Positions 22,943-32,614 of a stretch of DNA of 64,000 bases are shown one piece after another. A program made the translations under genes and the position numbers. Location of the stretch: contig JAOANR010000002.1 of assembly GCA_030278955.1 (NCBI GenBank), positions 16,479,672 to 16,543,671 on the forward strand. Reading direction: 5' to 3'. Numbering within the stretch: position 1 is the first letter of the stretch; the number at the start of each line of letters is the position of its first letter. The DNA comes from Hygrophila difformis (lineage: Eukaryota > Streptophyta > Magnoliopsida > Lamiales > Acanthaceae). The notes under the pieces were generated by a model. The model worked only from the letters and a program-made list of their open reading frames with translations. It ran no database searches and had not been told where the DNA came from.

Positions 22943-23112
22943 GGGACGAAGACTTAGCCCAAGTGGTTAAGTCCCTAGACTTCCAACGGAAGGTTGGAGG
23001 TTCGATCGCCCCCTATCCCTCCTTTTTATTCCCCTTTGTAATTTATGTGCCATGGACTCCCACCACCCATTTCCAGGCCTTCAATGGCTCTTCCAAAAAA
23101 AAAAAAAAAAAA
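22943..23112 (+). mobile_element. tRNA-derived SINE, plus strand, with poly-A tail
   Basis: It has a pol III A box (TAGCCCAAGTGG near 22955) and a B box (GGTTCGATC near 22999), a non-tRNA body ending CAATGGCTCTTCC, and an 18-A tail. Imperfect direct repeats (about 13 bp, AACCTTTCCATAA versus AACATTTCCACAA) flank it. It is the best-preserved of the three copies in this window. Confidence 0.85.
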
Positions 23113-24019
23113 CATTTCCACAATAGAAAGCATATAGGAAGGAGTATGTTCAAATACGAAGAGCATTCATTGTTTTAGCATCATCGTCCAATTGATTGCT
23201 CCTTTGCATTTAGGATTAGCATGATGATTTCAATGCTTGCCATTGCCTTACATAACACAAACCAAGGAATCCATTGCTGAGACATCACGTCGATAAAACC
23301 ATGTCTGGATACAACCTGCCCTGCCCCATGTTATACTCGCCTGAGCCCAGCCGAATAGATGATGGTGGTGTCTTGATAGAGAGAGAGAGAGGGCTGAAAA
23401 CTTCAAATATTAAATATATAGGCTCAATAAACAATCATTTATGAATCGATCCAAGACACTACTATAAGTTTTGAAATGAGAGATGAAACGGATAGGTTGT
23501 ATTTGAATTTCTTTGTTGTACAAAAAAGCAGAATGGGAGAGAGATGTGACCAACAAGAAACCATCAAGAATCTTGTAGTAAAAGAACCCATGAAGCATCA
23601 AAGCGCACCTGGTGAGCATCATCCGCAGGAAAAACCCAACCTGTATCGTGTAAAATTCAACCAAACAAGACCCTCGTCAAGCAAGCACATCGACTCATGT
23701 GCAACCACAAAAAGCCCATGGCCAAAACTATAAAGTCCAAAACATGGAACAGAGGCTGTCAGGCTAAGAGGCACATTAAAACCACAAGGGCTTTCTGCAG
23801 CATACAATAATATCAACAGTTCCATTACGCAACCCTCAAATGGCAAGTTCGACTACAAACACACACATAAATTAGAAAGGAAATCTTCGTCCGCCCAAAC
23901 AAGGGCTGTCCTAACATCCTACATGTTGGTAGTCTTCAACCATCAGCACAAACAATTTCTTACAATACAATCATCAATAAGATAAGTAGCTCTGAATAAA
24001 TGTACACTCAGCAAGTCAT
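23113..24019 (-). other. 3' flank and likely 3' UTR of SPT4
   Basis: Single-copy-looking DNA without repeats except a short GA run near 23376-23393. The part next to the SPT4 stop is probably its 3' UTR; I cannot fix the poly-A site. An open frame at 23619-23846 (minus) has no recognisable domain. Confidence 0.4.
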
Positions 24020-24870
24020 TCATATCCTTTTTGGTGGAACATATGGCACACGCTCTTCTTCACAAAGAATCTGCAGAGTTTCAAAATTAGCATTAGAACT
24101 ATTTCAGACATATAATGAGCTAATAGAAAACGCAGCTGATTGTCAAAAACACTACACTGTCAAGGCATTTGGGAAAGGTCAACAATTGAAATATTTAAGG
24201 CAGGGGAAAACTTATGGTGGTTTTTTGACGGACTTGAAGAACAACATGATAACTGGAAATCTTCCAACAGTGTGAAATTTACTAGTGTCAGATGAGAATT
24301 GTTGGCTCCGAATATAATCCAAAATAAACATAACCTATAAGGTTAATTATTGACACCATCGCAAATGTGGAAAATATTGATTTACTTGGATATTCATTTA
24401 TAATAAATAGCATACCACCAAGTCATGAGGGAGTGCTTCAGAGACTGAAAGAGTGTAACAGCCAGGAACAAATTTACCTGAAAATTAAAATATCACACAG
24501 TTGAGAAAAAAAATTCAAGCCTTTATCGCAACAAAAAAGATAAAGAAGAAAATAAGGAGGTAATCATCAGGATAATGTGTTGAATCAATGAGAGACACAT
24601 TCAAACTCTGAATTTCTGGGTATCCCATCACAAAAGCTCTTCCACTGGCACACACAGATTATAGATGGAAGATGAATAAACATTTATGCATACACTATAC
24701 AATCAATTAATCGAAACATAGGAAGCCACTTAAGCTCTATATTTAGTTAGATATCCACAAAGCAAAATGCAGGGCGCAGGCTAACCCTGCCTCGAACTCC
24801 GAGATAAGAATTATAGTGATAAATTAGACCACACAGTCCCACCTCCTTATCTTACATTTCTGTAGATAAA

Positions 24871-24901
<31 letters not shown>

Positions 24902-26435
24902 TTAAAATCGCAATGTGGGATCAGATATATGAAAAATCTTTGCCAGTATTGAAATGTGGGATCAGATATATGAAAAATCGCAATGCACAAACGAAAAATA
25001 AGAAGTGAAAAATGAATCTTGGCCTTTTGGGACTTCCAGTTCTGCTGATAAATTTCATTGAAATTTGCTTTATAGCCCTCTGGCTAAAGAAATATTTCCG
25101 CTATACGACAGGTTGCAAAAGGGCAGAAAAAATCCGCTCACACCATTTAATGGTGATATATGAGCTAGACAGATTACTATACGAGATTCTACATATACTT
25201 GAAAGTTGAAACATCAAGCTGGATAAATGAGTGCAATTAACGCCCATAGCTTAGCTCATTATGCCCGAAACATGAAATACTGCATCAACCAATCGAAGAA
25301 AAAATTGTTGATTTTCTACAAGCACATTTTTTAGCATACTCCAACACAATTGATCATATCATATTTCTTCTATCCAAACAGGCGAATAAAGACATGCTTA
25401 AATGTATCACATCTGATCCACATGACCACATACATGAAAAGTTTGCTTTATTACAGATAAAGCAATCGTTGCAATTAAAGTATCAGAAGAAGCTACTTAC
25501 CAATGCGGAGCCAACGAGCAGCCCAGCTCCTAGATGGATCCATGACAGATATTATCCTGTTTGCAAACCAAAAAATACTCCAAAATAAACACACCACATA
25601 CCATTTTATTATTAAAAAAAAACAGTAAATAAATAAAAACCTTATTTTTTCGTTTTCCTTCACCACAATTGTTTGAAATTACTAAGAGCCTGTTTGGATT
25701 GACTTTTTTCCAAGTGCTTTTGCTTTTGTTTCTGCCAAAATCACTTTTGAAGGAAAAAGAGTGTTTGTTTTGACTTTTTAGAAAAAACAAAAGCACCTCG
25801 AAAAGCTGCAAAAAGTGCTAAATCCTAAACCCTAGGAGAAGCAGCCCACATGGTGCTTCTCCGAAATGCAGAAGCCAAAAGCACCTAATAATGTGTGCAG
25901 AGTCATAAGTGCCCAATTAATTTATTTAAATTGCACTATAAATATATACTATCATATATAAATAACATATTTTTTTTACATTTTCAAAAGCACTTTTTAT
26001 TTTTACACATCCAAACACATTTTTGAAAAAAAAAAAAAAGCTCCTTTTCAACATTCGATCCAAAAACAAAAATGCTAAATTGGCTACAAAAGAATGGGGT
26101 AAACAATAAAAGAAACAAACCCAGTGAAATTGGGGGTCGTAGCTTCAACAACGCGTTCGTGATCATCCGCCATCTGAAAGAACATGCAGTTCTCGCACCC
26201 AGATTCCCGAAACTGCAACGCGTTGTACGCAAATCATCAGTACATAGCCTTCCTCTTCTTTTTGGACGGGTACACAAGAAGAAGCCGCGAAGGAAAAGGA
26301 AAAGGGAAAGGGAAAGCAAACCTGGTCGTAAGTCTTGACGAGGCGGCACCGAAGGCAAGCCCTAAGTTCGTGGCCGAAACTAGTGGGAATTTGCGCAACC
26401 GCTGCTCCGCCGCCGCTTCCACCATGACTCGACAT
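24020..26435 (-). CDS. SPT4: Transcription elongation factor SPT4 homolog, five exons, intact
   Basis: SPT4 pairs with SPT5 to form DSIF, which binds RNA polymerase II in the nucleus and promotes processive elongation. Exons on the minus strand: 26322-26435 (ATG at 26435), 26121-26212, 25501-25556, 24416-24477, 24020-24070 (TGA at 24020-24022). All introns are GT-AG, the phases agree, and the spliced frame is 375 nt (124 aa), close to the roughly 116 aa usual in plants. Diagnostic stretches are FGHELRACLRCRLVKTYDQ in exon 1, GCENC in exon 2, SVMDPSRSWAARWLRIG in exon 3 and VPYVPPKR in exon 5. The four zinc ligands C27, C30, C44 and C47 are present. The N-terminus has a Gly/Ser/Ala-rich extension. 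Donor choice in exon 4 (GTATGC rather than GTGGTA) restores the usual length. Introns 2 and 3 are expanded; intron 2 holds a MITE. It is the only clearly functional host gene here. Confidence 0.95.
24871..24902. repeat. (AAT)n microsatellite in SPT4 intron 3
   Basis: About ten AAT units. A nearby direct repeat of AATGTGGGATCAGATATATG (about 24911 and 24953) lies in the same intron. Confidence 0.9.
25687..26066. mobile_element. MITE in SPT4 intron 2
   Basis: The ends AGCCTGTTTGGATTGACTTT and an inverted counterpart near 26066 (ATTCGATCCAAAAAC) enclose AAAAGCA-rich sequence. It is homologous, in inverse orientation, to the element at 28147-28573. Exact ends are uncertain. Confidence 0.6.
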
Positions 26436-26667
26436 TATTCTCCTCCAGCACCAGTGTCGACGAGTATCAAGAAAATTTTAGAAAATATGATATGACGAGC
26501 CGGCCGGGGAAGACGAAAATCTTCAATTTGGTAAATAAATCGGGGGGACCTCCTTCAGTTGTCGAAGAAGAAATCTCGAACAGGTTTGAGGACAATTTCT
26601 CTGGATTTTTGGGTAATGGGCTTTTCTTAACGGGCTTGTCTAAATTGATCATTGAATCTAAGCTTTA
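26436..26667 (-). promoter_or_regulatory. 5' UTR/promoter region of SPT4 (upstream flank)
   Basis: Only about 230 bp separate the SPT4 start codon from the next MITE at 26668, so the core promoter must lie here or partly in the MITE. I see no clear TATA box, in line with a housekeeping gene. Confidence 0.45.
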
Positions 26668-27399
26668 GGCCATCTCCAACCATAACTTTATTATGTCAAC
26701 TCTAACTCTATTCTCCAAACCATAACTCTAACTCTATTCTCCAGTTAAATTTATAATTTCCTACAATTTCTCTCCAACAATCCACTCTATTTTTTTCTCT
26801 ATTTAAGAATATTCCACTTTGATTCTTTTTACTATTCATTTAAATTTATCAAATTATTGTATATTATATTTTTAAATATATATTATACTCAAATTTACTA
26901 ATTAAATTTTATTAAAATACATAATTTTTATTGATAAATTTTTAGTATTTGAACATACAAATTAATTTTTGCTGTTAGCAGAAATCAATTATATAAACTG
27001 AAAATAATAATAATAAGTTGAGAATATGATTAATAAAAAAGAAAAGAATAAAAAAGATAAAAAAATAAATAAAGAAAGTCAGCGTTAGGAATTTAGGAAA
27101 TACAAAAAAATATATGTATACTATGTAATTTAATTAATTTAATTATAAAAGTAATAGTTATAAAGAAATCGTAAAGAAAAAAAAGACAAAAAAAACAAAA
27201 CAAGCCAAATAGTGGATAGCGGAAGCAACAGTCCACCGCTACAATTGCCGTTCTACTGTTCATTCCTGCAAAATGTATCGTCCCATCTGACGTTTCGCGT
27301 TGGCTGTTGGAGGAGAGTTTTTTTTGGTGAACTGTTGGAGGAGAGTTAAACATTATTTTAGAGTTTTCCTCTAATTTAAAGGAGTTATTGGAGAAGCTC
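26668..27399. mobile_element. PIF/Harbinger-like MITE upstream of SPT4 (732 bp)
   Basis: The ends GGCCATCTCCAACCATAACT and the inverted counterpart of GGAGTTATTGGAGAAGCTC are flanked by TTA (26665-26667, 27400-27402). The right part has a short tandem duplication of TGTTGGAGGAGAGTT. Confidence 0.65.
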
Positions 27400-28146
27400 T
27401 TATGCGGCGAAGCCCTAATCTTCAAACCTTGTTTCCATTGTTTAATCTTGTTTCTAGACCTTCCTTCTAGTATTCTTTTTAGAAATTTAAAAAACGTTTC
27501 ATAGTAATTCTCATTTTTTATCATTTTGAGATATTTATGCCGTGTTTTACATATATTGTCATTTATTTTATATAAATAAATACTAATGTTTCTTAATATT
27601 TATTACGAAATTGTTTAGTTAAATGGTAAAAATAAAAATTTATGAGCTAATTAAAAAAACTTAAGCTGAAAGAGATAACCATTTAAAAATTTAAATGAAG
27701 AGAGTACATTGTATTTTGAAAATTTTATTTAATTCTTGTTCAATTTGCTTTGCATTTTTTTTTTTTCTAGAATAGCAACAAGAATTTGATTTGATTTGAT
27801 TTTTATAACCTTGGTATGAATAAATTTGTTCAATTTGGTATGAATGTTTTGGACCCACAATTTTTTTATTTTTTATTTATTTATTTTTATTTTTATCTAA
27901 AACATTCATTTTGGAATTTGGAGAACTGAGGAGTGAGTACCATCAATTTGAAGTCTTGCTAAATGATGCATCACTTTATCAAGACACTCATTAATTAATG
28001 GTCCGGATTAATCAAGTGTTCCCTGAACTTGAAGTCTGAAGAAGGCTCGCTTATCATTGCATCCCACATTCATTTCTGCATTTACTCCATCATCACTCCC
28101 AATTCATTACACTTCCTGCCACCAAAATTACAAACATGCACCACTT
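27400..28146. other. Intergenic; no gene or repeat recognised
   Basis: AT-rich DNA without a supported open frame, RNA gene or terminal repeats. Confidence 0.4.
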
Positions 28147-28573
28147 ATGTCCGTCTGGATTGGCTTTTGAAAAAAGCAGAAGCAAAAATGAAAGTCAAAA
28201 GTAGAAGCATGTAACTTTTGTATTTGGATGGAATATTTGAAAAAAAAAGTTTTTTTTTCAAAAATATGTTTGGATGTGTAAAGATGAAAAGTGCTTTTAA
28301 AATGTTATAATTACCAAAAAGTACATGCTATTAATGAGAATAGTACATATTTATAGTGTAATTTAAATATGTTAGTGGGGGCATTTAAGAATTTGCACAC
28401 ATTACTAGGCTTTTCGGAGAGCACCTTTGGGCTGCTTCTCCCAGAAGCACTTTTGCAGTTTTTCTTGTTTTTTTTTTAAAAATCAAACCAAACACTATTT
28501 TTCTATCAAAAGTACTTTTGGCAGAAGCAAAAACCAAAAGCACATGCGCAAAAGTGATTCCAAACGGGGTGGC
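28147..28573. mobile_element. MITE related to the one in SPT4 intron 2, opposite orientation
   Basis: The left end GTCCGTCTGGATTGGCTTTT and right end TGATTCCAAACGGGGTGGCC are inverted repeats; TTA-like flanks are present. The interior shares AAAAGCA/TGCTTTT and GCTTCTCC words with the element at 25687-26066. Confidence 0.6.
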
Positions 28574-28769
28574 CTTACTATAGGACTATCATCTTGATAT
28601 TGTCACCTTTGCCCTTTTACATTTCCCACATTCCAAAATCCACATCTATAGCTAGCCACCGCCAATGTCAATCAATTGCGACCCATTCACTAGTACGATA
28701 TACCATCACTCATTCACTCATCGCCACTGATCCACAATTTTCTGTTTCTGATTAAAAAAGAAATAGTAC

Positions 28770-29712
28770 TGTTAGTCCCCTTTACGTCAAGGCTAAAAAC
28801 CTAAATCACAACTATTTGTTCAACCACACCTTTAAATATAATGTTAGTAGATTAGTGACTAAATTGATAGATAAGTGCAGAAAATAAACATGAACAAACA
28901 GAGAGTTGTTGACCCAGTTCGGCCCAAGGCCTACGTCTGGGGGATACCAATCCAGGAGAGTTCCACTATGTGTTCGAACACCACGTTATAGTACGAACAA
29001 TAGTGAACAAGTAATCTTTTACTCCAACATCCAAGCAGATGATCGATGGTACCAGAAACTCCCTTTTCTGGTGAGAATGCTCCGATTCTTCTTCGACCCC
29101 TTGAAGACTCCTTCTCCAAGTTTCCCTTGAATGAACCTGTAAAAGATCCTCCCTATGATGCAACGTTGAAGGGCAGTATCTTGTTTGACACGAACTTGAG
29201 TGTTGCCCTTGATTGAAGGTGTCGAAATCAATCAAGGGTTCAATGTGCACGGTGACTCTGATGAACACTCGAGAGGAAAATCTCCTTCACAATAGATGAA
29301 GCTTTCGGATTAAGTGAGGAGATTGAATTGGATTTCACACACGTTTGCAATGGCTTCTCAAGATAGATAATTCGAATAATTCACATTCCATTGCACTTTG
29401 TCCTTCTTAAAGGAATATTCGAAATCCTGCTGCTATGGAAGGGAATAGTCAGTCCCACGAAATCTTCCTCCTTCCATAGCCGAAACATTCCCTTCTTGGA
29501 TGAGATGATCTACTTGCCATAACCTCAGTTGCTCACTATAAGGGAATGATGGATGACCGTTGGGGAGACGCTCCTTGCCATGCAGAGTCGGCCTTATCCG
29601 ATCCCAAGGATTTCTTGCCAATAATACCACGCGGATAAGACTAAGGGGTGGGAACCTATCTAGTGTTCATCATTGGGTTGGAACACATTATCTCAAAATA
29701 TGGGTACTAACA
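28770..29712 (-). mobile_element. Copia 3' LTR (943 bp)
   Basis: The termini TGTTAGT and ACTAACA are perfect inverted repeats. It is homologous to 37654-37917. The left flank is AGTAC (28765-28769); the partner duplicate would lie outside the window. Confidence 0.9.
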
Positions 29713-29727
29713 ATCTCCCCCTTTTTG
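29713..29727 (-). other. Copia polypurine tract
   Basis: On the minus strand AAAAAGGGGGAGAT directly precedes the 3' LTR, the position where plus-strand synthesis is primed. Confidence 0.85.
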
Positions 29728-30079
29728 ACATAATGTGAGCCAGAAAGATCAAAGATCTCCCAATGATGACACAATACAAGAGAGACAAAGTAAAGAGTCC
29801 CAACCACCAATACATAGCAAAAGAAATCCCAATCATCCTATCTAATGCTCCGTACAAATAGATAAGCTAAAACAGAGGAGTATGTACAAAAATACCAGCA
29901 GAGAGTCCAACAAAATAACGAAAGTCCAAAAGAACAAATAACGAAACTAACGTCCTAGAGTTCACAAAACAAGTTCCAACAGAAAGACTGAACATAAAGA
30001 AAAACTTACCAGAGACAGGCATCTTTGATCAAGCGCGTCTTCTCCCCCTCTGGATCACAATGTGTCAAAAGGACACCAA
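29728..30079 (-). other. Copia 3' non-coding stretch between the last ORF and the polypurine tract
   Basis: About 350 bp, A-rich on the plus strand, with no open frame or other feature that I recognise. Confidence 0.5.
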
Positions 30080-32239
30080 TCACTCCTGAGAGGAGTCATC
30101 CTCATCCGTGGAGGCATAGAAATCTGTGGCAGCTTCAGTCACTTCATCCTCCGGGTCAGAGTCCCAGACTTCAGGGAGAAGTCTTGCCATCTCAGCTAGG
30201 GCTCTTTCCTCTTCATCCAGCTCCTCTCTCTTCCTCCTAATTGCATCCTGGCGCTCTGCAAGCATGTCTCTGAGTTGGTCGAGGGCAGACTGAGGAATGG
30301 GAGGTCCATCAGGGCTTGGAATGTCCTGGACTTTGTCTTGAAGCTTGGCTGTGAATTTGAACACTTTGGTGGTGTCCACCAACTCCTTGGGGTGTCCGCC
30401 AATGCCCACAGACTCCAAATACCCATAGATGAGGGCTGGAAAAGGGATGAGAGTGGAGCTATCTTTTTTCAAGTTTTCGGCTATATCAACCATTTGATTG
30501 GGCACTAGCTTGCCATAATTGATCTCCTTATTGTTCTCATCAATAGCAAACATCAATTGACACATTTCTTTTGAAACAACCGAATGGTTTGCAGTAGGCA
30601 TCACATTGGAAGAAATGAACTTATATAGTAGAAAGAATTTCTGAGTAAGATTGCCTGACCTCAACCCTCTGCCCTTCATGCTCTTCTCTTTATCCTTAGT
30701 CAAGGTTTTGGCAATCTGGACATTGTTGAACTTTGTGCCTGGTCTGAACAAAGTGTCAAAGTCACACTGAGGGACACCGATGAATTCACAGATGTCCTTA
30801 TCCTTGAGAGGAACAAGCTGCCTCTTGACAAATACACGCCCAAACCAGCTGCTGCCTGGGACAATTACTGACTTTCTGAGGTTAGCATAGAACATCTTCA
30901 CAATGGATTGCTTACTTCCTTGGAGATCGGATGCCCATCGAAGGAGATGCCTTTTCTCAAGGTAGCTTGTCCAACCAATCTCATCACACTTTGGACCCTT
31001 AAACGCAACCTCAGGTTTGAGTTTCCTCTCTCGCAACACAGTCTCAAAGAATGTCAGTGAGCTCAATGAGTAGAACTTGGAGCTTTACGCCAGATTGGTA
31101 TCCACGATCTCAGGGATGTCATCCCGAGCCACATCCTCCTCAGCATCATCAGTGGGGACCTTCTTCTTCCTCGGAGGTTGAGAGCTTGATGGGGCTTGAT
31201 CTGCTTTCCTCTTTGAGTTCTTGGCAGGGGCCTTCTTTTGAGCAAGAGCCCTGAGAGGAACATCATCCGAAGTAGGTGATTTCTCCCCCTCAATTCCACC
31301 TTTTGGATTGTCTGTAGCCTCTTGATCGTCTTCATCACTTCTCAATTCATCCTCTGTAAGACCTTCACGCCTGAGAAACTCTTCAGCAGAGATGGTGGCA
31401 CGATTATCCACTGGATCATCCTCTTCACCCGAGTCTTCACTGGAATCTTCCTCGTCTGGATTGATCTCAACATTTTTGTCTGATTCATCAGACAACTCAG
31501 TGGACTCTGAGGAGTGTTCAGAGTCATCATCTGAACTCCCAGAATTCCCACAACCCGCATTTTTGATCGCCACTTTAGGAACATGAGTCGACACAGGGCC
31601 AGTTTCCACAGGAATCTTTGAGGGCATTGGAGTGCTGGTGTCTGGAACAGGGGTGGATGTCGGAGCATCGGACTGAGTGCCATCTTGGTGCTCGGATAGA
31701 GGGGTCGAACTCCCTGCATCAACATTGCCAGAAACCACAGATTTATGAGAAGCCATTTTACCTTTCCCTTTCGGAGGACTCTGAGATTGTATTGCCGTAT
31801 CCGCCAGGGTAGATAAGGGCACTTGAACGGTTGGCACTGGGACTAGTGATGGAGGCGACGTGTTGAGAGCAGTTTCTCCTTGAGGGGGTGAGGTTCCAAC
31901 CGCCGATTGAGGATTCTCCAGTTGGGATGCAGTTAGGGCACCACTAGCGGCAGTTTACGCGATTGCTTGCGCCATCTCAACACGGATGTCGAGTGGGTCA
32001 GAAATAGGCGCCATTGGGGTAGCAGTGGTGGTCGGAGCAACACTTGAGGGAGTCATATCAGGCAGAGCACGACCACGGCCTCTCCCAGTGCTACCGCGTC
32101 CCCGTCGTCCTCCTCGATTGCCGTCTCGATTTCCACCTCTGGTGCGAGGGCTTCCGCGTGCTAGGAGCGGTGCTGTCTCAGTGTTGGAACTATTGTTCCT
32201 CGTCATCACCATTGTTTCTGCACGAAAGAGAAAGAACAC
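30080..32239 (-). pseudogene. Post-pol ORF of the copia element (env-like/'putative plant transposon protein' type), two stops
   Basis: One frame runs on the minus strand from about 32209 to the stop at 30080, interrupted by two TAA codons (about 31956 and 31085), each in the context GCG-TAA. The N-terminal part is Arg/Gly-rich (RGRGSTGRGRGRALP), the middle is acidic and Ser/Thr/Pro-rich (about 31840-31085) with a basic patch (PPRKKK). The C-terminal 328 residues resemble the domain found in plant 'envelope-like' and 'putative plant transposon' proteins (LLRWASDLQGSKQSIVKMFY, DKDICEFIGVPQ), ending in a charged helix. I see no clear signal peptide or membrane segment, so an envelope role is not supported. 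SIRE-type elements are known to carry an ORF in this place. Confidence 0.7.
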
Positions 32240-32614
32240 TGCGGGAGTAGATGATTCACGAAGGAATTGTACAAGAGCGGGAGAAGAAGGAGGGCAAAGA
32301 TTGCGGGGGGAAAACTTCCGAAAGGGACACTACTAAATTAAATAATAACTTCCCTTTTATTTTGGAGGCGTGAGATCATTATTCCCTCCCACCTAGGTAG
32401 CCGGTTACCAAGTTAAAAATAACTTCCCTTTTGAGTATTGTTGACAAGCTGCTCCATAATAATAACGATTTTATTCCCTGAAATAAAAACATAGTTAGGA
32501 AAGTGCAAGATAGGAGATCCCTTATAATAAGGCTAATGTAATATTTAAATAAATTTTAAAGAAAACTTAGCCGGTTAAAATTGACGAAGAAGATCCCCCA
32601 AGATCTTTTGGAAC
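32240..32614 (-). other. Spacer between copia pol and the post-pol ORF
   Basis: 375 bp between the pol stop and the next ORF on the minus strand. No feature that I recognise. Confidence 0.5.

Noticed and set aside
22950..23010. tRNA gene suggested by A and B boxes
   Set aside because: The sequence is followed by a non-tRNA body and a poly-A tail with flanking direct repeats, so it is a SINE head.
23619..23846. Independent gene 3' of SPT4
   Set aside because: 75 codons, no domain, and placed where the SPT4 3' UTR or flank is expected.
28906..29630. Small ORFs in the copia LTR
   Set aside because: They lie within the LTR, overlap on both strands and match nothing.
30080..31066. DNA transposase gene
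   Set aside because: The domain name 'putative plant transposon protein' suggests this, but the ORF lies inside the copia element in the post-pol position, without transposase catalytic motifs or its own terminal repeats.
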